Assembly: GCA_039583875.1 (NCBI GenBank)
Contig: CM077160.1
Coordinates: 108,019,530 to 108,083,529, forward strand
DNA from: Platanthera guangdongensis
Lineage: Eukaryota > Streptophyta > Magnoliopsida > Asparagales > Orchidaceae
DNA: 64,000 bases
Reading direction: 5' to 3'
Shown: piece by piece, positions 11,748 to 21,768 of the stretch
How the letters are laid out: each line of letters starts with the position of its first letter
Position numbering within the stretch: position 1 is the stretch's first letter
Notes under the pieces: generated by a model
Told to the model about the DNA's origin: nothing
The model's input: the letters and a program-made list of their open reading frames with translations, nothing else
The model's database searches: none
Position numbers and translations under genes: made by a program

Positions 11748-12327
11748 TGTCACAACCCGCATTTTATCCGCATTTAAAAAATATATCAGAGTAAGGAGAA
11801 AACACGCGCCGTGATGCCACGACGTGCAGGGGATAACTGTAGACGCTCAGGCAAGACTCCAACTCTACATTTTATTAGAAATTCATAAGTTATTATGAAT
11901 GAAATCCAGTTTAAGTTTAAATGGTCGTATCTCTCGGCTCAGTGGATCAACTAGTTCACTAGAAAAATATAGTCATGCATTACGGAAAATACTTTGATTA
12001 TGTTGATTAACACCTTACATGAGTATAAAACATCTATAAAGGATAACTCATGATATGCATGACACTAGATTTAGTATAAGTACGAAAATAGCTTGTACGT
12101 TAATTAAAGTATAGTGACCTTAGTTTGAAATATGACATGTATGAAGTAAATAGTACTTTAATAGTTTAAAATACCTAACATGCAACCTAGCATAAAACCT
12201 TCCTAGAGAGCAAGTAAAAACAATCACAAAGAGGTAAACTTAGCAGCTTAGCAAAAATACATAACATTCTACGAGAAAACTACCAGTGGGCGTCAATAAC
12301 CTGACACGAACCCACTAAAAGTATATA
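11748..12327 (-). mobile_element. G1 3' LTR, segment 1
   Basis: It matches 50151-50730 of the 5' LTR over its whole length (TGTCACAACCCGCATTT, then AAAAATATATCAGAGTAAGG). It is cut at 12327 by the C1 insertion; the C1 target duplication ATATA is 12323-12327. Confidence 0.85.
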
Positions 12328-12473
12328 TGTTGGGTACATTGATTAAATGTACCTGATTTGAAGAAGCCTCACCCAACTCAATGATATACATCATAATGTA
12401 TTTGATGTGTCTTTGAGTTACTTGTGCAGGTTAAGTAATTACTGGACTGAAGCAAAAAAGTTTCTAAGTCCAT

Positions 12474-13403
12474 GTGTCGACACCCAGAGGGAAAGTGTCG
12501 ACACTCAAGAAAGCTTGTGTCGACACCCAGACAAGCAGTGTCGACACTTGGAGTCATTGTGTCGACACCTGGGATGCAGAGTCGACACCAGACAGAAAGT
12601 GTCGACACTTGGAGCTGTGTCGACACTCAGTGAAGAAAAGTGCAGACAGAATGTGTCGACACAAGGAGCTGTGTCGACACCCAGTGAAGCTGAGTCTACA
12701 CCAGAAAGTGTCGACACTTGGAGCTGTGTCGACACTCAGCAAAAGTCAGCATAGACTAAGTTAAAGTGTCGACACCAAGAACAATGTGTCGACACACAAC
12801 AAGAAGAGTCAGCACTTGAAGAAAGTGTCGACACCAAGAACAAAGTGTCGACACTCATCAGAAGAGTCAACATTTGAAGTAAGTGTCGACACCTAGAACA
12901 ATGTGTCGACACTCAGCTGAAGACTCTACACTTGAAGAAAGTGTCGACACATGGAGCAGTGTTGACACTTAGCAAAGAACAGAATTATCAACAAAATATT
13001 CTAAGTACAAGTGTCGACACTAAGGGAATGTGTCGACACTCAGCTGAAGTCTCAACAGAAGAATCAAGTGTCGACACAAGGAGCTGTGTCGACACTCAGC
13101 ACGTATCAACATAGAAGACTATGTGTCGACACCAAGAAGCAGTGTCGACACTTAACAGATTCAACACAAGAAGTTGTGTCGACACAAAGGTGATGTGTCG
13201 ACACTTAGAAGAATTCAGCTAAAGATAGAAGATCAAGTACTTGTGTCGACACTCAATTTCAGTGTCGACACCTGAAGAAGAATCTGTGTCGAGACAGACA
13301 AGGAGTTGTGTCGACACCTTGTAGACTTGTGTCGACACTTACACAGCATGTGTCGACACTTGAACTATAAGTGTCGACACTTAAAGACAGAAAGTCTCGA
13401 CAC
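12474..13403. repeat. C1 U3 array of the palindrome GTGTCGACAC
   Basis: About 36 sites counted by eye, about 32 exact. Adjacent sites are mostly 18-23 bp apart start to start. From about 12650 to 13240 a recurrent pattern appears: two exact sites about 20 bp apart, then a gap of 35-40 bp holding a decayed site (for example AGTCTACACC, AGTCAGCACT, AGTCAACATT). Linkers are unlike one another but purine-rich. Every site contains GTCGAC. The whole array lies upstream of the TATA box. Confidence 0.95.
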
Positions 13404-13536
13404 TTTCAGACAGTTAGAGATTTTCAAGAAATGACTGGATGACTTGACAGCTGCCGTTCCAGCCGGTCTACAGCACCTGTCAGAGATGTCAGAAGACAGT
13501 TATGAACCGGACCAGCCGGTTACCATGAAGAAGGCC

Positions 13537-13544
13537 TATAAATA
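13537..13544 (+). promoter_or_regulatory. C1 5' LTR TATA box
   Basis: TATAAATA within GGCCTATAAATAGGC, a good plant TATA match about 130 bp downstream of the last palindrome. It sets the likely U3/R boundary a little downstream, near 13570. The identical box in the 3' LTR is at 24563-24570. Confidence 0.8.
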
Positions 13545-13974
13545 GGCACATACAGTTTACAGAAACTGTAGATCAGATTGTTGAAAAACAAGTTATTAAA
13601 GTGGTACACAAAGTATCAACACAAGAAGATCTTGCAGTCCAAGTGCAGATCTAAAAAGTTGGAGAGAGAGGGCTCCATCCAAGAAATCAGCCTCTGGAAC
13701 TAGGCTGAGAAGAAGGGTTCAGATTCATTCTGAATTCTAAGTGGCAGAGGTCAAGGATCAACTGCAGAAGGAGACAATCTTATTCAGTTCTATTTTCAAG
13801 AAGCTTTGAAGAAAGCTAAGTCAGATTGTATCCAACCAAGTTCTTCCAAGAACTCATCAAGAAACTCTCAACTCCCCTCTCTTGTTTCTGAGTTGTTGAG
13901 TTATTATTTCTATAATCATTTTTATCTTGTAGGATCCTTTGGATCTGAGTGAATTGTAAGCCTATAATTATAAA

Positions 13975-14115
13975 GGCTGAGGGTAGGAGATTGTTATCTC
14001 TGAGTGTAGGCCTTGATTGGCTGAGTGTAGGCCTGGGTGGCTGAGTGTAGGCCTTTGTGGCTGAGTGTAGGCTTTGGGATAAAGCTGAGTTGTAAGGCTT
14101 TGGGCCTGAGGTGTA
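13975..14115. repeat. CTGAGTGTAGGCC short tandem repeat in the C1 LTR
   Basis: Units of CTGAGTGTAGG plus a variable tail are repeated about 4-6 times with spacing near 20-28 bp. The 3' LTR (about 25001-25160) has one extra 20-bp unit, so the repeat number has changed since insertion. It sits in transcribed R/U5. Confidence 0.8.
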
Positions 14116-14399
14116 GGAACCAATTTGGGTTCTGAGACAGTGGAGGAGTTTGGCCGAATCTAGTACACTACTAGATAGGCGAAGGGGGAAAGTGGATGTA
14201 CCCATATCTTGGGGAACCACTATAAACCACTGTGTCTGCTGTGCTGTGCTGTGATTGTTGCTGTGTATGCTTTGTGTTTTGCTATGATAAAATAGTTAGA
14301 AATCTGTGATATTAACTGTTTGCTGCCATTAAAGTTTAAAAAGGATTAGGTCACCTATTCACCCCCCCCTCTAGGTGTTTAGGTACCATATCTTTCAAG

Positions 14400-14414
14400 T
14401 GGTATCAGAGGCAG
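14400..14414 (+). other. C1 primer-binding site
   Basis: TGGTATCAGAGGCAG starts two bases after the LTR end. It is the complement of the plant initiator tRNA-Met 3' end (TGGTATCAGAGCCAGG) with one mismatch. Confidence 0.9.
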
Positions 14415-14502
14415 GTTCCTCAAAAAGGACTAATAGTCTGAGGAGATCCTGATTGGCAGATTCAGTGTAAGGCAAAATACAGATTCAAGAAAATCAAGAA
14501 AC

Positions 14503-16545
14503 ATGGGTTCCTCTGAGAATCACAAGGAATTGGGTTTCATGAAATTACCCATATGCAGGAAAGAGATCTTTGGGATCTGGAAGGAAAGGGTAAGGCTGTT
14601 TATGGAGGCCTCAGACCCTAGAATCTACATCACAGTAAAGGAAGGGCCTTATGTGCCCATGAAGATATCTGTTCTAGATGCAAATCAGAGAACTCCAAAG
14701 GATTTCTCTGAAATGACTAAGGATGAGATTGTCCTAGCCACCATGGACAAGAGGGCACAAAACATAATAGTGAGTGCCATTGATGATGCAACTTTTCAGA
14801 ATCTTATACACTGCAAGACAGCCAAAGAGATGTGGGACACTCTTATTGTGTATATGGAGGGATCTGAAGAAGTTAGACAAGATAGAAAATCCTTGCTAAA
14901 TCAGGAGTATGAGAGTTTTAGACAAGAAAAAGGTGATAGCATAACTGAGTGCTATAAGAAGTTCTACAGAATAGTGAATGAACTCATGTCTTATGGAAGA
15001 GAGTTCAGTAACTATGAACTAAATGACAAGTTCCTAAGGTCCCTAACCAAATATTGGGACACCAAGATCTGTGCCATAAGAGAAATGGCTAAGTTGGGGG
15101 AAATTCCTCCTCCTACACTGTTTGGCAAGTTATTGTCATATGAGATGCAGTTGACAGTGAGAAAAGAGGAGGAGAAATCAACAAGAATTGAACATAAGGA
15201 AAGAACAGTAGCCTTCAAGACAGAAGCCTCCAGGAAGTGCAGGAATAAGTCATCAACTCCACCTCCAGAGGTAGCTGAATTAGAGTCAGATGAGTCAGTC
15301 AGCACCAAGTCTGAAAGCAGTGAAAGTGATGAAGACTTTGCTGCCTTCACCAGACACTTTCTGAAATTCTTGAAGAAGAAACAGTGGAGGTCAAGACCTT
15401 CTACTTCAAAGGGAAAGGAAGTCTTGTATCAGGAGAAAAAGCCTTCAAAGAGAGACAGGAAGAGGACAAAGTCAAGCAAGGCAACTGGTTCAAAGATAGT
15501 GTGCTATTGCTGCAATAGACAGGGCCATGTTATTGCAGATTGTCCAGAGAAGAGAAAGGAATCTGGTGACAGGAAAAAGCCTCACTTTAAAAGCAAGAAA
15601 GAGAAGTCTTTTGTTGCCAAGAAGGAGAAGACTCTATCAGATATCTCTTCTTCAGAAACTGAGTCTGAGGCTGAGGCCTACAGTGGGCTATTTGCTGAAG
15701 AAGAAGAAGAAGAATTCATGCAGATCATGGAGTCTATTTATGAACAAGAAGATAGTCATTGCCAAGGGCTAATGGATTTGATAGAGAGTGCCAAAATCCT
15801 GGAGCAGCCAGGACCCAGTAAGGTACAAGGTTCAAGTTCAAGTTCAGTTTCTTGTTCTAGTTCAGATTCAGATTCTTCTTCATCAAGTGATGAGAATGTA
15901 TCTGAGTCTGAGGATGATATTCATCAGCTTATAGATGAATATAAAGTGCTGTTGCAAGCTTACAAGAAAAGCAAGTCCCTTGCCAAAAGTCAGGCAAAGG
16001 AAATTGCTGATCTTAAAGCTGCTGCAACAGATTCTGAGAAGCAATTTGATAAAAAGCTTAATGAAATATCCAGGCTGAAACACATAACAGTGATTCAGAT
16101 GGGCACTATCACCTTTAAGAATGATCAAATCAAGAGTCTGGAGATAAATCTTCAGAAAGAGAGAGATCTTGTTGCTAGGTTTTCTAAACCTAAGTCAGTG
16201 CTACCTTTAATTGATGAATTTGTTCATCATAAAGGCAAGGATGGACTGGGATTTATTAGACCTGCAGGGACTGAGCAGTCCAAGTCTAAGTCCAAGGGCA
16301 AAGCCCCAACATTCAACAAGCCTGCTGTAGACAAGACAGCCAAGGCAGTACCTAAGCAAAGGTACAATAAGTTTGAATGTTGGTGCTGTGGCAAAGTTGG
16401 CCATTTTGCAGTGGACTGTTGGCACAATGCTAGTGCCAAAGTGAGTACCAAACTACCTGTTGGAAAGCCAGTGGGTAGCTTTGTCAGATTGCAGACTAAC
16501 AAGTACCAAGGACCCAAGAATTCATTGGGTTCTAAGGTTCATTAA
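14503..16545 (+). CDS. gag: C1 Gag
   Basis: 680-residue Gag, the particle protein and RNA-binding partner of the retrotransposon. Residues 14-190 form the copia gag region (KLPICRKEIFGIWKERVRLF, then a UBN2-like part with GREFSNYELNDKFLRSL). Two CCHC zinc knuckles are present: CYCCNRQGHVIADC at about 334-347 and CWCCGKVGHFAVDC at about 626-639. Between them lie acidic Ser/Glu-rich linkers and a predicted coiled coil (about 485-560). The ATG at 14503 lies about 90 bp after the PBS and matches the C4 gag start. It ends at TAA 16543-16545, and pol continues in the same frame, so a full Gag-Pol would need read-through or splicing. No internal lesion seen. Confidence 0.95.
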   Translation: MGSSENHKELGFMKLPICRKEIFGIWKERVRLFMEASDPRIYITVKEGPYVPMKISVLDANQRTPKDFSEMTKDEIVLATMDKRAQNIIVSAIDDATFQNLIHCKTAKEMWDTLIVYMEGSEEVRQDRKSLLNQEYESFRQEKGDSITECYKKFYRIVNELMSYGREFSNYELNDKFLRSLTKYWDTKICAIREMAKLGEIPPPTLFGKLLSYEMQLTVRKEEEKSTRIEHKERTVAFKTEASRKCRNKSSTPPPEVAELESDESVSTKSESSESDEDFAAFTRHFLKFLKKKQWRSRPSTSKGKEVLYQEKKPSKRDRKRTKSSKATGSKIVCYCCNRQGHVIADCPEKRKESGDRKKPHFKSKKEKSFVAKKEKTLSDISSSETESEAEAYSGLFAEEEEEEFMQIMESIYEQEDSHCQGLMDLIESAKILEQPGPSKVQGSSSSSVSCSSSDSDSSSSSDENVSESEDDIHQLIDEYKVLLQAYKKSKSLAKSQAKEIADLKAAATDSEKQFDKKLNEISRLKHITVIQMGTITFKNDQIKSLEINLQKERDLVARFSKPKSVLPLIDEFVHHKGKDGLGFIRPAGTEQSKSKSKGKAPTFNKPAVDKTAKAVPKQRYNKFECWCCGKVGHFAVDCWHNASAKVSTKLPVGKPVGSFVRLQTNKYQGPKNSLGSKVH

Positions 16546-19500
16546 TCTGTTTTGCAGGTGAGTCCAAGTGGCCATACCCCAACATGGTACTTGGACAGTG
16601 GATGTTCCAGACATATGACTGGAACTAGAGGACTACTAAAGGACTACATTCCAATAAAGGATGGTCCAAAAGTCACCTTTGGTGGTTCTGAAAAAGGAAT
16701 CATCAAAGGCTTTGGTAACATTTCTAACAACTTAGTTACCATTACTCAAGTGGCTTATGTTAAAGGGTTGAAACACAACCTAATAAGTATAAGTCAACTA
16801 AGTGATGTAGGGTATGACATCTCATTTGTTAAAAATGGTTGTCATATCAAGAGGTCAAGTGATCAAGAGATCATTTTGACTGGTTATAGGAAGAGGAATG
16901 TCTACTGCCTAGACATTATGGTTGAGAACAATAGTTCTCCAGTTTGTCTTGTAGCTGATGAGACAGTCTCTCATTGTGTCAAATGGCACAAGAGGCTTGC
17001 CCATCTTAACTACAAGACTATTAGCAAACTCTTTAGCAAAGAGTTAGTGAGAAATGGTCCTCAAGTTAAGTGTGTTAAAGATGGTATTTGCTCAGCTTGT
17101 CAAAAGGGCAAGCAGACTAAATCCACCTTTAGAAGCATAGAAAACAAAGATGCTGTGAGGTGTTTATACCTCTTGCATATGGATCTTTTTGGTCCAATGC
17201 TATTTCACAGCTTAGGTAGGAAGGTCTATACCTTTGTAGTTGTAGATGACTACTCAAGGGTTTCCTGGGTGTTCTTCTTAAGACAGAAATCTGAAACACC
17301 TAGTGTCTTCCATAACTTTGTCAAACAAATTCAGAATGAACTAAACAATACAGTGGTCAAGATTAGAAGTGACCATGGTACTGAATTTCAGTCTGATAGC
17401 ATGACAAAACTATGTGAAGACTTTGGGATATTTCAAGAATTCTCTTCACCTAGAACACCTCAGCAAAATGGCATTGCTGAGAGGAAAAATAGGACCTTGA
17501 TAGAGGCTGGTAGGACCCTATTAAGTGATACATCACTGCCAGAGTATTTCTGGGCTGAAGCAGTTAACACTGCATGCCATGTTATAAATAGGGCTACCAT
17601 CACTAAAGGGCTAAACAAGACTCCCTATGAAGTTGTGAAAGGCAGGAAACCAAACCTATCCTACTTCAGGATCTTTGGTTGCAAATGCTTCATACTTAAC
17701 AATGGGAAGTCTTACTTAACTAAGTCTGCTGCCAAGTCCCAAGAGGGAATTTTTGTTGGGTACAGCAATAATAGTAAGGCTTATAGAGTCTACAACTTGA
17801 CTACACAAGTTGTAGAAGAATCTGTGCATGTAGTTTTTGATGAGACTAAACTTATTAACAATGAGTTGTCTAGTAGTGTATGCAGCCCCACAGGTTTAAC
17901 AAAGAAAATGGACAAGCTAACTATAGAAGAAGTACCTACTGCAAGACAGCAAGTAGAAAACAGTAGCTGTTGTCCAGGGGGAGAACTACATGTGCCAATT
18001 GCTGAAGAAATACAAGGAGTACAATATGATGGAGATGCTGAAGAGGTTCAACCAGAAGTTAGGATGCCTCCAGCCAACAGGCATCTAAGAGATCATCCAG
18101 TAGAGCAGATTATTGGAGATCCAAGACATGGAGTACAAACCAAGAGCAGATACATGAATACAACAATCTACTCCAGTTTCCTGTCTCAAGTTGAACCTAA
18201 GAAATTTGAAGAAGCAATACAAGATCCACAATGGACTGAAGCAATGCAAGAAGAGCTTAATCAGTTCAAGAGGTGCAAGGTCTGGGAATTAGTTCCTAAA
18301 CCTAAAGATCACAATGTAATAGGAACTAAGTGGATCTACAGGAATAAGATGGATGAACAAGGGGTCATCATTAAGAATAAGGCTAGACTGGTTGCTAAAG
18401 GATATAGGCAAGAAGAATGTATTGACTTTGATCAAACCTTTGCTCCAGTAGCAAGACTGGAAGCCATAAGGATGTTCTTGGCCTATGCAACCTATCAAGG
18501 ATTCAAGGTTTACCAAATGGATGTCAAGTCAGCATTCCTAAATGGTAATCTTAAGGAAGAAGTCTATGTGGAGCAGCCTTCAGGTTTTGTTGATCCAACT
18601 CTACCTCATCATGTCTATAGACTTAGGAAAGCTTTATATGGGTTAAAGCAAGCCCCTAGGGCTTGGTACGAAACCCTATCTAGTTTCCTCATTGAGAACA
18701 AGTTCTCAAGGGGGAAAATAGATAAGACTCTATTCCTTAGGGAATCTAGAGGCAAAGTTATACTAGTCCAAATATATGTAGATGACATTATATTTGGGTC
18801 TACTGAAAGCAGCCTTTGCAAAAAGTTTGCAAAACTTATGCAAGGTCAGTTTGAGATGAGTAGTATGGGAGAGCTGAAGTTTTTCTTGGGTCTCCAAGTT
18901 AAACAGACTGAAAGTGGCTTATCCATATGTCAGTCCAAGTTCACCCTAGAACTCATAAGGAAGTATGGTATGGATTCATCCAGCACCATGAAGACTCCTA
19001 TGGGGTCAAGTATGTCTCTTAGCAAGGATGATGCAGGGAAACCTGTAGATGAAACCTTGTATAGAGGGATAGTTGGCTCCCTATTATACTTGACTGCTAG
19101 TAGACCTGACATCATGTATGCTACATGTGTTTGTGCCAGGTATCAAGCCTGCCCTAAAGAGTCTCATTTGACAGCAATCAAAAGAATATTGAGATATCTA
19201 AAGGGCACTCCCTATCTAGGCCTCTGGTACCCTAGGAATGGAGATTTTGATCTAACAGGTTATTCAGATGCAGACTTTGCAGGATGCAAAGAGGATAGAA
19301 AGAGCACTACTGGAACCTGTCAATTCCTAGGTGGGAGACTAATTTCATGGAGTAGCAAAAAGCAAACCAGTGTGGCTATCTCCACAGCTGAGTCAGAGTA
19401 TGTGGCTGCAGGAAGTTGCTGTGCTCAACTTCTGTGGATTCAACATCAGCTAGAGGACTATGGATTTCAGGTAAGTAGAACTCCACTTTTCTGTGATTCT

Positions 19501-19719
19501 ACAAGTGCTATTTCAATAGCTAATAACCCTGTATCTCATAGTAGAACAAAACATATTGAAATTAAATATCATTTTCTTAGGGAGCATGTAGAAAGAGAAG
19601 ATATTTTATTAGAATATGTTAAAACTGATAATCAAATAGCTGATATGTTTACTAAGCCCCTAGAAGAAGCTAAGTTCAATAGATTCAAAATTGAACTAGG
19701 AATGATAAACTTAGAGTAA
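16546..19719 (+). CDS. pol: C1 Pol: protease, integrase, reverse transcriptase, RNase H
   Basis: Complete copia-order polyprotein that makes cDNA and inserts it. Numbering from the TTG codon at 16552: protease active site D15-S16-G17 ([12 protein letters not shown]); integrase zinc-binding H146, H151, C180, C183; integrase catalytic D211, D274, E310 with 35 residues between the last two; RT motifs RLVAKGYRQ and KSAFLNG, then YVDD at 742-745; RNase H D906 (YSDADFAG), E947 (STAESEY), D982 (FCDSTSA). There is no ATG at the start: the frame directly follows the gag TAA and is opened by TAA TCT GTT TTG CAG. No frameshift or nonsense codon inside, so the enzyme looks active. Stop TAA at 19717-19719. 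Confidence 0.95.
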   Translation, partial: SVLQVSPSGHTPTWYLDSGCSRHMTGTRGLLKDYIPIKDGPKVTFGGSEKGIIKGFGNISNNLVTITQVAYVKGLKHNLISISQLSDVGYDISFVKNGCHIKRSSDQEIILTGYRKRNVYCLDIMVENNSSPVCLVADETVSHCVKWHKRLAHLNYKTISKLFSKELVRNGPQVKCVKDGICSACQKGKQTKSTFRSIENKDAVRCLYLLHMDLFGPMLFHSLGRKVYTFVVVDDYSRVSWVFFLRQKSETPSVFHNFVKQIQNELNNTVVKIRSDHGTEFQSDSMTKLCEDFGIFQEFSSPRTPQQNGIAERKNRTLIEAGRTLLSDTSLPEYFWAEAVNTACHVINRATITKGLNKTPYEVVKGRKPNLSYFRIFGCKCFILNNGKSYLTKSAAKSQEGIFVGYSNNSKAYRVYNLTTQVVEESVHVVFDETKLINNELSSSVCSPTGLTKKMDKLTIEEVPTARQQVENSSCCPGGELHVPIAEEIQGVQYDGDAEEVQPEVRMPPANRHLRDHPVEQIIGDPRHGVQTKSRYMNTTIYSSFLSQVEPKKFEEAIQDPQWTEAMQEELNQFKRCKVWELVPKPKDHNVIGTKWIYRNKMDEQGVIIKNKARLVAKGYRQEECIDFDQTFAPVARLEAIRMFLAYATYQGFKVYQMDVKSAFLNGNLKEEVYVEQPSGFVDPTLPHHVYRLRKALYGLKQAPRAWYETLSSFLIENKFSRGKIDKTLFLRESRGKVILVQIYVDDIIFGSTESSLCKKFAKLMQGQFEMSSMGELKFFLGLQVKQTESGLSICQSKFTLELIRKYGMDSSSTMKTPMGSSMSLSKDDAGKPVDETLYRGIVGSLLYLTASRPDIMYATCVCARYQACPKESHLTAIKRILRYLKGTPYLGLWYPRNGDFDLTGYSDADFAGCKEDRKSTTGTCQFLGGRLISWSSKKQTSVAISTAESEYVAAGSCCAQLLWIQHQLEDYGFQVSRTPLFCDSTSAISIANNPVSHSRTKHIEIKYHFLREHVEREDILLEYVKTDNQIADMFTKPLEEAKFNRFKIELGMINLE
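16547..16563 (+). promoter_or_regulatory. Splice-site-like sequence at the gag/pol junction
   Basis: CTGTTTTGCAG directly followed by GTGAGT gives a good acceptor consensus up to 16557 and a good donor consensus at 16558-16563, immediately after the gag stop. Arabidopsis copia elements are known to make a spliced gag RNA. Use of this site is inference. Confidence 0.4.
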
Positions 19720-19750
19720 GTTTACAGAATTAAAATTGGCTAAGTAAAAA

Positions 19751-20200
19751 GGTGTCGACACATAGACAAGTCTATGTCGACACAGAATAGTGGTGTCGAC
19801 ACTTCAGGAAAAAGGTGTCGACACATCTAGGATGTTGGTGTCGACACTTCAGAATGTTAGTGTCGACACATGTCCAGTAGGTGTCGACACATCCAAAGTG
19901 GTGTCGACACTTATGTTTTACTCAGAATTTTCTAAGTAAAGTCTCGACAATGTGTCGAGTTATGTTGTATCGACACATAACCAAGTGTCGACACATAATA
20001 TCTGTTGACTAAACTTGTGTCGACACATATGTGTCGAGACATTATAAGTCAGTGTCGACACTTATTGCCAGTGTCGACACATTTTAAGTTAGCTGTCCCG
20101 CCTGTTCATCTTCAAAATTAGAAAGGTGTGTATGTAGGGTTCTGTCTTTGTTTGTCGACACGCTTTCAAAGTTCGAGACCAAAACTACTGTGTCGACACC
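19751..20200. repeat. C1 internal GTGTCGACAC array between pol and the additional ORF
   Basis: About a dozen exact GTGTCGACAC copies (for example 19752, 19792, 19815, 19837, 19860, 19880, 19901, 19985, 20016, 20052, 20071, 20190) and several one-mismatch forms, mostly 20-23 bp apart at the start and looser later. It begins 30 bp after the pol stop and runs into the first codons of the additional ORF. The motif is the same as in U3. Confidence 0.95.
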
Positions 20201-20919
20201 TCTCTTTTCTAAAGACAAATTCTACAAACCCTAATGGCACTAAGCTTGAGGAGAACGTTAACGAAGGATATGAGCTTGTGCGCGGCGCGTTCGACGATGC
20301 AGATCAAGAAATCAAGTCGGTCGTAACCCTAGTCTACGATCCTGGATTAGAATACTTAGTTTCTGAACCTACAAAGATATGGAAGAAGGAGGTGCTTGAA
20401 TTCCTTAATGGAGCTCAGATAGATGAATCTGGATACAAAATCAAATCCAGAGTTCATGGTGCAAGGGTTAAGGTATCCCCTAAAAATCTGAGGAAGGTGC
20501 TCCAGCTACCAAAAACTCAAGATGAAGAAGAAGTTATTGCATCCAAGACCAGGGAAGCTCTAACCTGGTGTGGACTTGATCCAAAGATGAAGCTGGGCTC
20601 AGTGTTTAACAGAAAAGGCATGAATAATCAAGGAAAATTCATGTCTGAGATTGTTGGTAAGGTCTTACTCAGCAAGCCTGGAGGGCATGACAGAGTGTCT
20701 GCCTATATGTTTGGAATCATGACAAGGATAATCTTCACTCTGAAAACAGACTGGTCTATAGTGGTTTATGAGAAGATTAAGGAGAGCTTGAAGAAGCCCA
20801 ATCTGGGCAGAATCATTAGTCTATACCTAGCTGGTGTGATACCAGAGGTAATGAGTACTGCTGCAGGAAGCAAGATAAACCACATGAGGAAAATGGATCT
20901 AAGGATCTTTTCAAGATGA
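20128..20919 (+). CDS. C1 additional ORF, part 1 (plant transposon-protein-like domain)
   Basis: 263 codons open in frame 1, the frame of gag and pol. The first codon given is GTG; the first in-frame ATG is only near 20587, so an upstream exon or non-AUG start may be needed. Residues from about 75 on (KKEVLEFLNGAQIDESGYKI, VHGARVKVSPKNLRKVLQLP, then EIVGKVLLSKPGGHDRVSAY) show the layout of the putative plant transposon protein family (Pfam Transposase_32, from memory) common in plant retroelement extra ORFs. No signal peptide or membrane segment is obvious, so the SIRE name 'envelope-like' is not supported here. It ends in TGA (followed by GAC), and the same frame continues as part 2. Confidence 0.7.
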   Translation: MYVGFCLCLSTRFQSSRPKLLCRHLSFLKTNSTNPNGTKLEENVNEGYELVRGAFDDADQEIKSVVTLVYDPGLEYLVSEPTKIWKKEVLEFLNGAQIDESGYKIKSRVHGARVKVSPKNLRKVLQLPKTQDEEEVIASKTREALTWCGLDPKMKLGSVFNRKGMNNQGKFMSEIVGKVLLSKPGGHDRVSAYMFGIMTRIIFTLKTDWSIVVYEKIKESLKKPNLGRIISLYLAGVIPEVMSTAAGSKINHMRKMDLRIFSR

Positions 20920-20925
20920 GACAGG

Positions 20926-21738
20926 GTGTTGTCCAAGGAAATGCCAACCCCAGAGAAGACAGTTACTGAGAAAGATACTCCTCCAAAGAAGAAAAGGAAG
21001 ACAGCTCCTGTGGACCAAGTGTCCACAAGTAGTTCTGAAAGTGAAGAACAAGTTGTTTTCACTCCTGATGATCATGAGGAAGAGCCTGCAGAGAAGTCTT
21101 CTGCTCCTCCAGCTGATGCAGAGATCCAGGGGGAGCTACCACAAGCTAGCCCCATCCACAGGGATCAAAGCAAGGGGGAACCTCCAGTTGTAGAAGAACC
21201 ATCTACACTGGAAAGTGAACAAGCCACCAACACCATACTAGAGGTACTCACTAACCTAAATACTTTAGAATTTCTTATAGAAGATGCTGATTTGTCTGAT
21301 GTACATCAGACTCAGCTGGATAGTCAAGAACCAGATGCTGTTAGAGAAGACACATCTGCTGTACAAGAAGTGGTTCCTGATTCAGTGGTTGAAGAGCAAA
21401 GACTGTCTCCAGCTCCTTCACCACCAGAATACACAATGGAAGACTTGTTCCTAAATCTGGATCAAGCAGATTTTGATAAGGACACTGATGATGTTGTTGT
21501 TGAGGGGGAGAAGGTACAAGTTCTGGAAGAGCCTATGAGGCAAGAAAATGAGAAGGCACCTGATGTACAAGCAGCAAAGCCTCCAAGCCCTAAGGATAGG
21601 GTTGACATAGCCAGCTCCTCAGAGTCTGAAGATGAGGAGGCAGCAAGTGCTAAACAAAAGAAACTCTATGTATTCAATAGGAGAAGCCAAAGTTATAAAA
21701 AGGCTTTACAATCAATTGCACCACAGCCTATAGTTTAG
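20926..21738 (+). CDS. C1 additional ORF, part 2 (acidic, Pro/Ser/Glu-rich)
   Basis: Continues in the same frame after the TGA at 20917-20919. Low complexity: an early basic PPKKKRKTAP stretch that looks like a nuclear localisation signal, then long acidic Ser/Glu/Pro-rich tracts (SSSESEEQ, SSSESEDEEA). Probably a flexible linker between the globular first part and the coiled-coil third part. Ends in TAG 21736-21738 followed by CAA, the first codon of the TMV-type leaky context. No known enzyme motif. Whether the two stops are suppressed or are mutations cannot be told from one copy. Confidence 0.6.
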   Translation: MLSKEMPTPEKTVTEKDTPPKKKRKTAPVDQVSTSSSESEEQVVFTPDDHEEEPAEKSSAPPADAEIQGELPQASPIHRDQSKGEPPVVEEPSTLESEQATNTILEVLTNLNTLEFLIEDADLSDVHQTQLDSQEPDAVREDTSAVQEVVPDSVVEEQRLSPAPSPPEYTMEDLFLNLDQADFDKDTDDVVVEGEKVQVLEEPMRQENEKAPDVQAAKPPSPKDRVDIASSSESEDEEAASAKQKKLYVFNRRSQSYKKALQSIAPQPIV

Positions 21739-21768
21739 CAAGCTCCAACTGCTGATTATAGTGCTTTA

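Larger units (their letters stand above)
12328..14397 (+). mobile_element. C1 5' LTR
   Basis: It starts TGTTGGGTACATTG and ends ATATCTTTCA. The U3 holds the GTGTCGACAC array (12474-13403) followed by a TATA box (13537-13544). The downstream half has repeats of CTGAGTGTAGGCC (about 13975-14115) and ends with a C-run shared with the C3 and C4 LTRs. Confidence 0.95.

Noticed and set aside
11572..11814. ORFs spanning the C2/G1 junction
   Set aside because: They cross an insertion boundary between two LTRs.
12378..13193. Many overlapping ORFs on both strands of the C1 LTR with repeated VDT / CRH / VST triplets (again at 23458-24219)
   Set aside because: They are translations of the GTGTCGACAC array in different frames; a palindrome opens similar frames on both strands. 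No start context or conservation argues for protein.
12474..13403. Resemblance to a CRISPR array
   Set aside because: The repeat is only 10 bp and self-palindromic, spacers are about 10 bp and irregular, it lies in an LTR of a eukaryotic retroelement, and it is duplicated in both LTRs. No cas-type genes.
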